Of a DNA stretch of 64,000 nt, positions 8,090-16,838 are shown one piece after another. Position numbers and translations under genes: made by a program. Origin of the DNA: Methylococcales bacterium (GTDB taxonomy: Bacteria > Pseudomonadota > Gammaproteobacteria > Methylococcales > Methylomonadaceae); NCBI GenBank assembly GCA_030949405.1, contig JAUZSN010000002.1:2094553-2158552 (forward strand), written 5' to 3'. The notes under the pieces were generated by a model, which worked only from the letters and a program-made list of their open reading frames with translations, made no database searches and was not told the DNA's origin. Positions within the stretch are counted from its first letter, which is position 1, and each line of letters starts with the position of its first letter.

Positions 8090-8703
8090 GATGGCTGATT
8101 TAAACTTAATTTTTGATGTATTTGACGACGTTCATGCGGTCGGATAATACCGACTAAACGCTGTGTAGGATCGGTCCCGATGGCTAAATTAGCATGATTC
8201 ATCGCTAACGAATCGTAAGCTGGGGCCAAGGCTTCACCGCGTTGAGTTAAATAATGGATGCGCTGATTAGCCGAGGCGGTTAGAGGATGTTTACCGACAT
8301 TATTTTGCTGATAAACCCCATCGACTAAACTATCTATTTGCGCCAATAAATCGTTAGTTTTTTTCATCCCTTGTAAATACGCTAGAGAATACCCCGAAAA
8401 GGCTAAAACATCCCACGCGGGGCGTTTTTGCTTTAAGGTAATTAATAATGCCGTTAACCCCTCCGCTTGCTCAAAAGGTTCCCCTCCACTCAGCGTGATT
8501 CCATCTAATTCAGTGGTTAAGGCCAATAAATGGGTCGATAAACTATCAATACTAATCTCTTTAGCCTTATGAGTCGTTTGCAGCTCAGGACTAATACAGC
8601 CTTTACAGTTGAGACTGCAACCACTCACCCACAAGACAACTCGTTTCCCCACGCCTAGCGCAGTAACAGGATAAGCAATACTATGTAATTTTAGTTTTAA
8701 CAT
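8086..8703 (-). CDS. Radical SAM protein, NrdG-like 4Fe-4S activating enzyme
   Basis: This 205-residue protein has the cluster motif C29-SLN-C33-KG-C36, a SAM-contacting LSGGEPFEQ at about 72-80 and the compact single-domain size of NrdG/PflA-type activases. Such enzymes bind a 4Fe-4S cluster and S-adenosylmethionine to generate a radical on a partner protein. No anaerobic ribonucleotide reductase or other glycyl-radical enzyme is nearby. Instead it overlaps the AAA+ gene by one base upstream and the FHA gene by four bases downstream. The tight coupling suggests that it modifies a component or client of this operon. The family call is firm, the substrate unknown. Confidence 0.85.
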   Translation of the reverse strand: MLKLKLHSIAYPVTALGVGKRVVLWVSGCSLNCKGCISPELQTTHKAKEISIDSLSTHLLALTTELDGITLSGGEPFEQAEGLTALLITLKQKRPAWDVLAFSGYSLAYLQGMKKTNDLLAQIDSLVDGVYQQNNVGKHPLTASANQRIHYLTQRGEALAPAYDSLAMNHANLAIGTDPTQRLVGIIRPHERRQIHQKLSLNQPS

Positions 8704-10649
8704 TAACCTTTCTTGAGTTCATCCGCTTTTTGAAAACGTAGTTCCACACTAAAGCGTTGTTTTGCATCCTCGTCATGAACCATTAAATGAGTCAGCATAA
8801 TTTTTGAATCGGCTTTCAATTCAAGTTCAAATAACCGACTCGCTAAAGGGTTGATTAAAGCCGCATCTAAAACATTACGAATTCCACGTCCTCCATGATC
8901 AAGATGAGGGCGGGCCAATTCGACTAGCTTATCACGGACATTCCGCTGAATTCGTAGCGTTAATTTTTGCTGTTCCGCTAAAGACGCAATCAATTGTTTC
9001 AATAAATTATCAATAATATGCTCATCAACGGGGGGACGAATAAAATCAAAAATAACAAAATTATCACCAAAACGATTCAAAATTTCTGGGCGACCGAGAA
9101 CTAAATTAAAATGATCGCGAATACTTTGTAAAATAGTGGCTTGAACCTCTTGGTAGGACATGGATGATGTCACCATTTCGCGGCGTATTCCCTGCTGCAT
9201 TTCCAATGGCGCGACCGTTCCTAAATTACTGGTAAAAATGATAATACATTCCGAAAAATAAACCGTTTCGCCCTTACCATCCGTTAACCGTCCATCGTCT
9301 AAAATTTGTAAAAATTTATCAAAAATTGAGGCATGTGCTTTTTCTATTTCATCAAATAATAAAATTGAAAACGGCTGTTCTTTGATGGCGTTGGTGAGTT
9401 TCCCGCCCTCTTCATAGCCCACATAACCTGGAGGTGCGCCGAGTAATTTTTGATCGGCATGGGCGGCGGCATATTCACTCATATCAAAACGAATCAAACG
9501 TTCTTCTCGGCCAAATAATAATTCCGCCAAGGCTTTCGCTAATTCCGTTTTTCCAACACCCGTTGGGCCTGCAAAAAATAACACCCCACGAGGACGCTGA
9601 CTTTTTCGTGCTGTACCTGCCGCCAATCCTAAACGCGCCCGTTTAATTAATTCCAATACTCGCTGAACGGCACTCTCCTGTCCTTTGATTCGCTGACGAA
9701 TAAAGCCTTCTGCTTTGGCTAGGTGATGCTTATCCAATTTATCCCATTCGCTTTCTGTAATACCGTATTTAAAGCGTTCACAAAGATTGCGAATTTGTTC
9801 AAGCGGTACGTGTTCACGCCGAGATAAGCCGATTAAACTAAGCATTTCATAATAGGAAAAACCTTCCGTCAAATGACTAAACTGAATGATTAGCTCTGTC
9901 GTGGGTGGCTGCTCTCGGTTTCCTCCTTCAAACCCCGCGTAATTACTTTCAATAAAGCGATTTCGCTCTACTGTCGTCGGTTTTTCTAAATAAATTGAAC
10001 GACTGCGCGGATTGTTTAAATATAAAAAAGTGGGTAGATCATTGAGCTTGTCACAAACTAAAATAAGAACATTATTCCAGCTTTGGTTGTCTCGTAAGAC
10101 ATGATGACTTTCTAAAGAAGCTTTGAGTATCCGAGTAAATAAGTGCTGTTCCTTAGCGGATAAATGCTCAGGGTTTCCCACTAAACGCGAGGCAAAATTA
10201 ATCACGAATGCGGTGGGAATATCACGATTGGCCAAGACGGTTGATATATCTTTGACAATGGGTTCTAATTCAGGCACAGCCCCAGCCGTCGTTGGACGAC
10301 GCAATGGGACGGTTTTTTTAGGGGGATTTTTTTTCTCTTCAATAAAATCAATACGTTCTCCCGCAACAAGCCGCTGAAATAAATCGCCCATGATTTTTTC
10401 ATTATCGAACTGCAGACCTTCCAATGGATCAACTAAACCGACGATTTCATAGCCTAAACCCGTTAAAAATCGCTTGAAAAAATCACCAAGGTTACTTTCA
10501 GTCCAATAAATATCCGCATCAGCCGATCTTTGTACGGGATAAGAGGCTAAATCTAACACATTGCCATGAATAAATAATAAGCTTTTTAAATGCACAAAAC
10601 GGTCTAATTCACGCATCCATCGGGGGGTGCTTTCATTTAAAACAATCAT
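8703..10649 (-). CDS. ClpB/ClpA-like AAA+ ATPase with degenerate N-terminal module
   Basis: The 648-residue protein has one complete Clp-type AAA+ module: Walker A GPTGVGKT at 361-368, pore-loop GYVGYEEGG at about 408-416, Walker B ILLFDE at 429-434, a TSNLG sensor 1 and a GGRGIRN sensor 2 near the end, followed by a D2-small domain. Residues 1-290 look like a second AAA fold without Walker motifs. There is no Clp N-domain and no ClpP-binding loop that I can see, so remodelling is likelier than proteolysis. Its stop overlaps the next ATG, and its own ATG overlaps the previous stop. It is the motor of this operon. Confidence 0.88.
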   Translation of the reverse strand: MIVLNESTPRWMRELDRFVHLKSLLFIHGNVLDLASYPVQRSADADIYWTESNLGDFFKRFLTGLGYEIVGLVDPLEGLQFDNEKIMGDLFQRLVAGERIDFIEEKKNPPKKTVPLRRPTTAGAVPELEPIVKDISTVLANRDIPTAFVINFASRLVGNPEHLSAKEQHLFTRILKASLESHHVLRDNQSWNNVLILVCDKLNDLPTFLYLNNPRSRSIYLEKPTTVERNRFIESNYAGFEGGNREQPPTTELIIQFSHLTEGFSYYEMLSLIGLSRREHVPLEQIRNLCERFKYGITESEWDKLDKHHLAKAEGFIRQRIKGQESAVQRVLELIKRARLGLAAGTARKSQRPRGVLFFAGPTGVGKTELAKALAELLFGREERLIRFDMSEYAAAHADQKLLGAPPGYVGYEEGGKLTNAIKEQPFSILLFDEIEKAHASIFDKFLQILDDGRLTDGKGETVYFSECIIIFTSNLGTVAPLEMQQGIRREMVTSSMSYQEVQATILQSIRDHFNLVLGRPEILNRFGDNFVIFDFIRPPVDEHIIDNLLKQLIASLAEQQKLTLRIQRNVRDKLVELARPHLDHGGRGIRNVLDAALINPLASRLFELELKADSKIMLTHLMVHDEDAKQRFSVELRFQKADELKKG

Positions 10650-11890
10650 TGATCTAAATACCTTTTAACGGCGTTCTGTTGAGAGTGCGTTCTCTCGTCT
10701 TCTGCGGCCAACAAATCATCAACGGTTTCCAAAATGACAATAGGAATTCCATCATCAGGCAACTGACGTTCAAAATCAACCCGATAGTTCAAGCCATCTT
10801 TCTGTAACTGCATTAATAATTTAGGTAAATCGTTACACCATTTTGCTTCTTGCTGATGCAAAAAAGCCGTTTCTGGTAAACTTAAAGCCGCATCAGAGTG
10901 TTGCGTACGCTCATGGGCGACTTGAAAACCTAGCTTGAAATCAGGCTGTAAAGAGAAACGTACTTGCTCTCCTCCTGGAATTTCCCAGCTCTGAATCGGT
11001 TCTCCTTGCTGTCGAATCGCACGATACCCCATAGATTCCATGTGATGATGAATGCGTTTATAAACAGTCGCTTCCGTTGCTTGTTGTTCAAGGCGTTCAT
11101 CAATACCTTGCTTTAAATGTGCTGATTTTTTTGCCAATAAACTCAATGCACTCAAGTGAGTAGAACGACCTTTCTGCTCTAAAATAGTCAATAAATGGGC
11201 CTGCAAAGCCGCGATTTCTTCTGTCTCAATCTCTGATTCTGCAAAGTGCTGATAATTTAATAAGACATCCAGTTGTTGCTCGGCTTGTTGTAAGACTTGA
11301 GCCTGTTGTTGCTGTTGTTTATCTAAACGTGTCATTAATTGGCTCACACTGAGTTTCGCCGTTGCTATAAAGCTTTCGACCGTTTCTAAGCGAGGGGACT
11401 GTGTTTTTAATTGATCGAATTGTGTTTTTAATTGCGGTATCAGTGATGATTCATGCTCGGATAATTTAGCGGGTAAGGCGAACAGCCAACGCTCTAATTT
11501 TGCAAGGTGTTGTTCTACTTGTGAATGTTCATCCGTGTCTAAAAAAACTTGCGCTTGCGCACCGAGTTCAGGGGTATTGTCATTTTTTTGAGACTTTACT
11601 TCTGGCATTTCCAAATTCAGATGCAAGTTTTCAAAAGCGTCGAGGGCTATTTGACGTTTTTCATTTAAAGCCTCCATAGATTTCTGTTGATTCATTTGAT
11701 AATCTTGCCAAGCGGTTAACTTCTTTTTTTGTTCAAATGCTTTTTTTTGTGCATCGAAAAACCGCTGTTCTTGATGTGTTTTTGCCATTTTATAGGCGAG
11801 GCTACCAAGTGCCATCAGGCCACCAAAAGCTAATACAGCACCCACGGTACCTGCACTAATAGTACTAACAACAACAGCTTCTCCACTCAT
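10646..11890 (-). CDS. Membrane-anchored coiled-coil protein, first gene of the kinase/AAA+ operon
   Basis: The 414-residue product has one hydrophobic segment near the N-terminus (about residues 6-33, rich in Gly/Ala/Val). Long Gln/Glu/Lys/Leu-rich helices follow to about residue 290, including runs of Gln that should form coiled coils. A short globular end contains an ESMGYRAIRQQGEPIQSWEIPGG segment. I do not recognise a named family. It overlaps the AAA+ start by four bases (ATGA) and heads a minus-strand operon. It could tether the ATPase to the membrane or serve as an adaptor. The 138-base gap to the next gene upstream holds a palindromic element. Confidence 0.7.
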   Translation of the reverse strand: MSGEAVVVSTISAGTVGAVLAFGGLMALGSLAYKMAKTHQEQRFFDAQKKAFEQKKKLTAWQDYQMNQQKSMEALNEKRQIALDAFENLHLNLEMPEVKSQKNDNTPELGAQAQVFLDTDEHSQVEQHLAKLERWLFALPAKLSEHESSLIPQLKTQFDQLKTQSPRLETVESFIATAKLSVSQLMTRLDKQQQQQAQVLQQAEQQLDVLLNYQHFAESEIETEEIAALQAHLLTILEQKGRSTHLSALSLLAKKSAHLKQGIDERLEQQATEATVYKRIHHHMESMGYRAIRQQGEPIQSWEIPGGEQVRFSLQPDFKLGFQVAHERTQHSDAALSLPETAFLHQQEAKWCNDLPKLLMQLQKDGLNYRVDFERQLPDDGIPIVILETVDDLLAAEDERTHSQQNAVKRYLDQ

Positions 11891-11938
11891 TTTAAAATAA
11901 TCCTCTATTTTAGAAAAAAGTTATATATTAAGATTGTA

Positions 11939-12010
11939 GGCTACTAACTTAAGACGGGACACGTTGAGGTTAAGCCTCGCGCCATAGTGTCTGGTCTTAA
12001 GTTGGTAGCC
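11939..12010. repeat. Short palindromic repeat element, copy A
   Basis: A 72-bp unit is bounded by GGCTACTAACTTAAGAC and its near-exact complement GTCTTAAGTTGGTAGCC. It encloses an inner GAGGTTAAGCCTC palindrome. It lies between divergently arranged signals of two minus-strand genes and could act as a terminator or be a MITE-like repeat. A relative is at 33592-33713. Confidence 0.65.
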
Positions 12011-12028
12011 AAAGACATCAATGCATCG

Positions 12029-13594
12029 TTAAATGCGCTTAACTTTTTTCTTAAGTAAGCGTATTAATTTTGCATCACGGCCATAAACATCATTCAGAAA
12101 GGTAACTGAAGAATTTTCAAGTGCCAGTGCCGTACTATAAAAAAGTATCACGGGAATTTCTTTTTCTAGGTTTTGTCGTCTACCGCCACTGCCTCTATTC
12201 ATCGCCCGTTTAACACGACTCGTTTTCCATTTTAAGAGATAAGCCGCTAACGTAGCGGGTTTTGAGACTCTCACACACCCATGACTAAAGTCACGTCGTG
12301 TCCGTCTAAATAAACTCTTAGAGGGGGTGTCGTGTAAGTAAATAGAATATTTATTAGGAAATATAAATTTAACTAGGCCCAAAGCATTACGTGACCCAGG
12401 GCGTTGACGAACACGGTTCCCAATTAATTCCATATTACGATTCGTTAAATAATTGGCATCCCGTTTCATTCCAGGAAACACTTCATTTTTTAGAATGCTA
12501 TAAGGGATTCCCCAATAAGGTCTAAAAACCAAGTATTTCATTTTAGAACTAAAGGTGGGCGTTTTATGACGACTGGCTTTGCCAACAACAACACGGATTG
12601 TTAAGGGTTTAACTTTTTTATCGGTCAACGAATTAAAGGCCCAAAGTCTAAAACTTGGGATATTAACAAAAATTAATTGATCTTCATCATAGCGAGGAAC
12701 CCAGCGAAATCGTTCGAGTCCTAATTCTATTTTTTCAAGACGTTTTGTAAGTGGAAAATTTAATGCTCTCACGGTTTGCTTACTAACCCGACCCGTTGCC
12801 TTTAAACGATGTCGTTTTTGGAAACGTTTAATCGCCTCACTCAACGGCTTATCATAAAGTTGACTGTTTAAAACGGACAGTGAGATTTCTTTAATGGATA
12901 CAAAGTCAGCCAAGGTTATTAACAAACGCCGTAACTTAATAACTTGAGGATCTTTCTGCCCTATTTTTAACGGTTTTTTAAACTTAAACGCTATTTTAGG
13001 AAAGTCTTTAATGGCTTTTTGGTAATTATGTAGAGCTTTCTTCAGGTTATGATAAAACGATAACGTGGGTTCAAATTGTTGACCTAGTTGAATCAACGTG
13101 CTTTTTTGAATCGCATTCCATATTTTTTGAGCTAATTCTATCGGATCTTTAGAATAAGTAAATTTAGAGTTGGCCCGCGATGGTTTGATTCTACCGTAGC
13201 GTACATCTGAATAATAATGCAATAAATTATGAGTTAACGTGGTATCAAATAAAGCCTGTTGATGCAACGAAGGAAATGGAATGGTTTTTAAATGATCCCA
13301 TTGCGCCGATAACCATTGACTTTGATAATCATTACTTTTTAAGCCCTGTTCAGCCGCATTTGCTAATAATAATAAGGCCACTTTGGTTTCTTCATTTTTT
13401 AACCAAATAAACTGATCATTAGCTAACCGATAAAGCTCAAGGGTCGCGTCTTTTTCTTGAGGCGTAAGTTTAATCAATGCGTATAAAGCTTCACTAATCA
13501 TCATTTTTGACGACGGTGGGTTATCAACAGCATAATTTATATTACTATAAAATGCGAGTATCAAAGTAATAATAAGGCTGCGAAATGGAATCAT
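12029..13594 (-). CDS. L,D-transpeptidase of the YcbB type
   Basis: The 521-residue protein starts with a signal peptide (hydrophobic residues about 5-20). A helical domain follows, then a peptidoglycan-binding repeat (QVIKLRRLL...FQKRHRLKATGRVS, about 215-265) and a YkuD catalytic domain. The domain carries HDTPSKSLF and SHGCVRVS with the catalytic cysteine at residue 440. This family makes 3-3 crosslinks between peptidoglycan stems in the periplasm. Length and domain order match YcbB/LdtD, including an inserted lid between the strands of the catalytic domain. The ATG at 13594 gives a normal signal peptide. It is 24 bases downstream of uvrA on the same strand. Confidence 0.88.
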   Translation of the reverse strand: MIPFRSLIITLILAFYSNINYAVDNPPSSKMMISEALYALIKLTPQEKDATLELYRLANDQFIWLKNEETKVALLLLANAAEQGLKSNDYQSQWLSAQWDHLKTIPFPSLHQQALFDTTLTHNLLHYYSDVRYGRIKPSRANSKFTYSKDPIELAQKIWNAIQKSTLIQLGQQFEPTLSFYHNLKKALHNYQKAIKDFPKIAFKFKKPLKIGQKDPQVIKLRRLLITLADFVSIKEISLSVLNSQLYDKPLSEAIKRFQKRHRLKATGRVSKQTVRALNFPLTKRLEKIELGLERFRWVPRYDEDQLIFVNIPSFRLWAFNSLTDKKVKPLTIRVVVGKASRHKTPTFSSKMKYLVFRPYWGIPYSILKNEVFPGMKRDANYLTNRNMELIGNRVRQRPGSRNALGLVKFIFPNKYSIYLHDTPSKSLFRRTRRDFSHGCVRVSKPATLAAYLLKWKTSRVKRAMNRGSGGRRQNLEKEIPVILFYSTALALENSSVTFLNDVYGRDAKLIRLLKKKVKRI

Positions 13595-13618
13595 GGCAAT
13601 AATAAAAATAAAATAGCG

Positions 13619-16441
13619 TTAAGAAACATTAAAAAAGCGTTTTAAATAATGCCCCGTATGAGAGTTTGGATGTTGAGCTAATTGTTTAGGCGTTCCTTGA
13701 GCAACTAAAGTGCCGCCTTTTTCGCCCCCTTCAAGCCCAATGTCAATAATCCAGTCGGCAGTTTTGATGACATCAAGGTTATGCTCAATAATAATAAGGG
13801 TATTGCCATGATCGCGTAATCGATGCAATACCGCTAATAAATGTTTTATATCATGAAAATGTAACCCTGTGGTCGGTTCATCTAAAATATAAAGCGTTTT
13901 TCCCGTATCACGCTTAGAAAGCTCTTTGGCCAACTTGACCCGTTGCGCTTCGCCACCCGATAAGGTGACCGCATTTTGACCTAAAGTTAAGTAACTTAAG
14001 CCAACATCAATTAAGGTCTGTAATTTTTTGGCTAACACAGGGATGGCTTTAAAAAATTGAGCCGCCTCTTCAATGGTCATTTCTAAAATTTCATTGATGG
14101 TTTTAGCTTTGTAGTGAATTTCTAAGGTTTCACGATTATAACGTTTACCCCCACATCGTTCACAAGGGACAAATATATTCGGTAAAAAGTGCATTTCAAC
14201 TTTAATAACCCCATCGCCTTTACATAATTCACAGCGACCGCCCTTAACATTAAAACTAAATCTTCCTGGGGTATAACCACGTGAACGTGCTTCTGGGGTC
14301 GCGGAAAATAATTCGCGTATCGGCGTAAAAATTCCTGTGTACGTTGCAGGGTTTGAGCGAGGCGTTCTGCCGATAGGGTTTTGATCTATCGCCACGACTT
14401 TATCTATTTGCGCTAAGCCGTCAATGGTTTCACATGGGGCGGCTTGCACGCTCGATTTATTGATTAGACGCGCACTGTAACGGTATAAGGTATCATTAAC
14501 TAAAGTCGATTTACCTGACCCAGAAACACCAGTAACACAGGTTAGTAAGCCAATAGGAAAAGAAACATCAATATTTTTAAGATTATGACCCGAGGCGTTA
14601 CGAATAACAATTTGTTTTGCTTTATCAGGCTGGGTTAACTGCTTAGGAATGTCAATTTGTTGCCGTCCTGATAAATATTGCCCCGTTAAGGACGCGGGCG
14701 TATTGATAATATCATCAACGGTTCCTTTCGCAACAACCTGTCCGCCATGTATACCTGCGCCTACGCCTATATCAACAATATACTGGGCTGAACGAATCGT
14801 CTCTTCATCGTGTTCAACAACAATGACGGTATTGCCTAAATCACGGAGTTTAAAAAGTGTTTTTAATAAACGTTGGTTATCACGTTGATGTAAGCCTATA
14901 GACGGTTCATCCAATACATACATTACGCCGACTAAGCCTGCTCCAATTTGACTGGCTAAACGAATACGTTGAGCTTCGCCCCCTGATAACGTATCGGCAC
15001 TACGGTCTAGGGTTAAATAATCCAAACCAACATTGACCAAAAATTCAAGGCGGTTTTGAATTTCTTGATTAATTTTAACGGCAATCGCCCCTTTATACCC
15101 CTGAATATCCAAATTTTTAAAAAAATTCAATAACGCACTGATGGATAATGCCGTTAAGTGGTGTAAGGGTTTATGCGTAATAAAAACATGTCTTGCGGCG
15201 GTATTTAGACGCGCCCCCTGACAGCTATCACAGGTTTTTTTAGCTAAATATTTGGAGAGTTCTTCACGCACCGCTTGGGAATCGGTTTCATGATAACGTC
15301 GTTCCATATTAATCATAATACCTTCAAAAGGATGGCACTTACTGATTAATTTTCCTGAACCCGTTTTAAATTCAAATTGAATGGACTCGTCGCCACTTCC
15401 GTATAAAATAATTTCACGAATGTTCGGCGGTAATTTAGCAAACGATTGATTAATATTAAACTTATAATGTTTAGCTAACGCGGATAAAATTTGAAAATAG
15501 TATTGATTTCGCTGGTCCCAACCACGAATAGCCCCTTTAGCAAGACTTAACATGTCATCATGTATCACCAAACTCTGCTCAAAATGCTGGCTAATACCTA
15601 AGCCCTCACAAGTTGAACACGCGCCTTTCGGATTATTAAATGAAAAAATACGCGGCTCTAATTCGCTTAGGCTATAACCACATAAAGGACAGGCATATTT
15701 ATCTGAAAAAATAAGCTCAGTTTTTGCATCCATTGAGATCACTTTCGCCATGCCGTCGGCTATTTTTAATGCGGTCTCAAATGATTCAGAGAGACGTAAA
15801 CGTAAATCATCCCGAATTTTAAAACGATCCACCACAACTTCAATCGTATGTTTTTTATGTAAATCCAGCTTAGGAGGCGCTTCTAAGTCATAAATTTCAT
15901 TATTAATCCGCGCACGAATAAACCCTTGGGCGCGTAAATGCGTGAATAACTGGAGGTGTTCCCCTTTACGTTGATTAACAACAGGCGCAAGTAAAGCCCA
16001 GCGTTGATCTTTATTTTGGGTTAAAACTAAATCCACCATTTGACTAATGGTTTGAGCCTCTAATGATTCGCCATGTTCAGGGCAACAAGGCGTTCCTACT
16101 CTAGCGTATAATAAACGTAGGTAATCATAAATTTCGGTAATGGTTCCAACGGTTGAACGAGGGTTATGCGAGGTTGATTTTTGTTCAATTGAAATTGCAG
16201 GTGAAAGACCTTCAATATGATCCACATCAGGTTTTTCCATCATGGATAAAAACTGACGTGCATACGCGGATAAAGATTCTACATAACGACGTTGGCCTTC
16301 GGCATAAAGGGTATCAAATGCCAATGATGATTTACCTGATCCCGATAGTCCCGTAATAATAATTAAGGCATTACGGGGTAACTCAAGGTCAATATTTTTA
16401 AGGTTATGCGTCCTAGCCCCTTTAATATTGATAGTGTCCAT
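13619..16441 (-). CDS. uvrA: UvrA, excision nuclease subunit A
   Basis: The 940-residue product has the full UvrA plan: an N-terminal Walker [15 protein letters not shown], a zinc module [10 protein letters not shown]...CSTCEGLG, and an ABC signature [12 protein letters not shown]. The second half has [12 protein letters not shown], the [11 protein letters not shown]...[10 protein letters not shown] zinc finger and [12 protein letters not shown]. It is an ABC-type ATPase that scans DNA for bulky damage with UvrB in nucleotide excision repair. Both nucleotide-binding sites and zinc fingers appear intact and the length is normal. It starts at the ATG at 16441. In many bacteria uvrA is SOS-controlled, but I see no clear LexA box in the upstream 170 bases. 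Confidence 0.97.
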   Translation of the reverse strand: MDTINIKGARTHNLKNIDLELPRNALIIITGLSGSGKSSLAFDTLYAEGQRRYVESLSAYARQFLSMMEKPDVDHIEGLSPAISIEQKSTSHNPRSTVGTITEIYDYLRLLYARVGTPCCPEHGESLEAQTISQMVDLVLTQNKDQRWALLAPVVNQRKGEHLQLFTHLRAQGFIRARINNEIYDLEAPPKLDLHKKHTIEVVVDRFKIRDDLRLRLSESFETALKIADGMAKVISMDAKTELIFSDKYACPLCGYSLSELEPRIFSFNNPKGACSTCEGLGISQHFEQSLVIHDDMLSLAKGAIRGWDQRNQYYFQILSALAKHYKFNINQSFAKLPPNIREIILYGSGDESIQFEFKTGSGKLISKCHPFEGIMINMERRYHETDSQAVREELSKYLAKKTCDSCQGARLNTAARHVFITHKPLHHLTALSISALLNFFKNLDIQGYKGAIAVKINQEIQNRLEFLVNVGLDYLTLDRSADTLSGGEAQRIRLASQIGAGLVGVMYVLDEPSIGLHQRDNQRLLKTLFKLRDLGNTVIVVEHDEETIRSAQYIVDIGVGAGIHGGQVVAKGTVDDIINTPASLTGQYLSGRQQIDIPKQLTQPDKAKQIVIRNASGHNLKNIDVSFPIGLLTCVTGVSGSGKSTLVNDTLYRYSARLINKSSVQAAPCETIDGLAQIDKVVAIDQNPIGRTPRSNPATYTGIFTPIRELFSATPEARSRGYTPGRFSFNVKGGRCELCKGDGVIKVEMHFLPNIFVPCERCGGKRYNRETLEIHYKAKTINEILEMTIEEAAQFFKAIPVLAKKLQTLIDVGLSYLTLGQNAVTLSGGEAQRVKLAKELSKRDTGKTLYILDEPTTGLHFHDIKHLLAVLHRLRDHGNTLIIIEHNLDVIKTADWIIDIGLEGGEKGGTLVAQGTPKQLAQHPNSHTGHYLKRFFNVS

Positions 16442-16616
16442 TAATAAAGCACTTGATAAATAAAAACAACTGATTAATATACGACTTAAAATGCCTCATG
16501 TCCAACATCATTTTAACGTAGAGTCAAGAATCTAAGTTTGAAACTTAAGATTGAAGCGAATAATGCCCTTAAGTCGTAAAGGTTAAAGTGTAGAAATTTT
16601 TGCAGGTTGTTTACGA

Positions 16617-16838
16617 TTATTCCACCCATTCATAGAGTTCTGTTAACGCGGGATCACATTGACAGCAACCCGTTCCACAATTTGAATTAGGGTTAAGTCG
16701 TTGAACCTTTCCTTTACTAATCCATTTGCCAAGCATTCCTCTTAAGGCATCGGCATCACAATCAAAATGAACCACCAGTTGGTGTAAAGTAACCCGTTGT
16801 TGTTGCTTTAAATAATCACGTAATTTCGATAAAATCAT
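16617..16838 (-). CDS. feoC: FeoC-like regulator of ferrous iron transport
   Basis: This 73-residue protein has a winged-helix start (ILSKLRDYLKQQQRVTLHQLVVHF) and a C-terminal cysteine group (CGTGCCQC) in the position where FeoC proteins carry an iron-sulfur or redox-sensing loop. FeoC binds FeoB and modulates its stability. The start codon overlaps the feoB stop by four bases, so translation is coupled. The order feoA-feoB-feoC is the standard one in gammaproteobacteria. Length and motif order fit the family well. Confidence 0.85.
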   Translation of the reverse strand: MILSKLRDYLKQQQRVTLHQLVVHFDCDADALRGMLGKWISKGKVQRLNPNSNCGTGCCQCDPALTELYEWVE

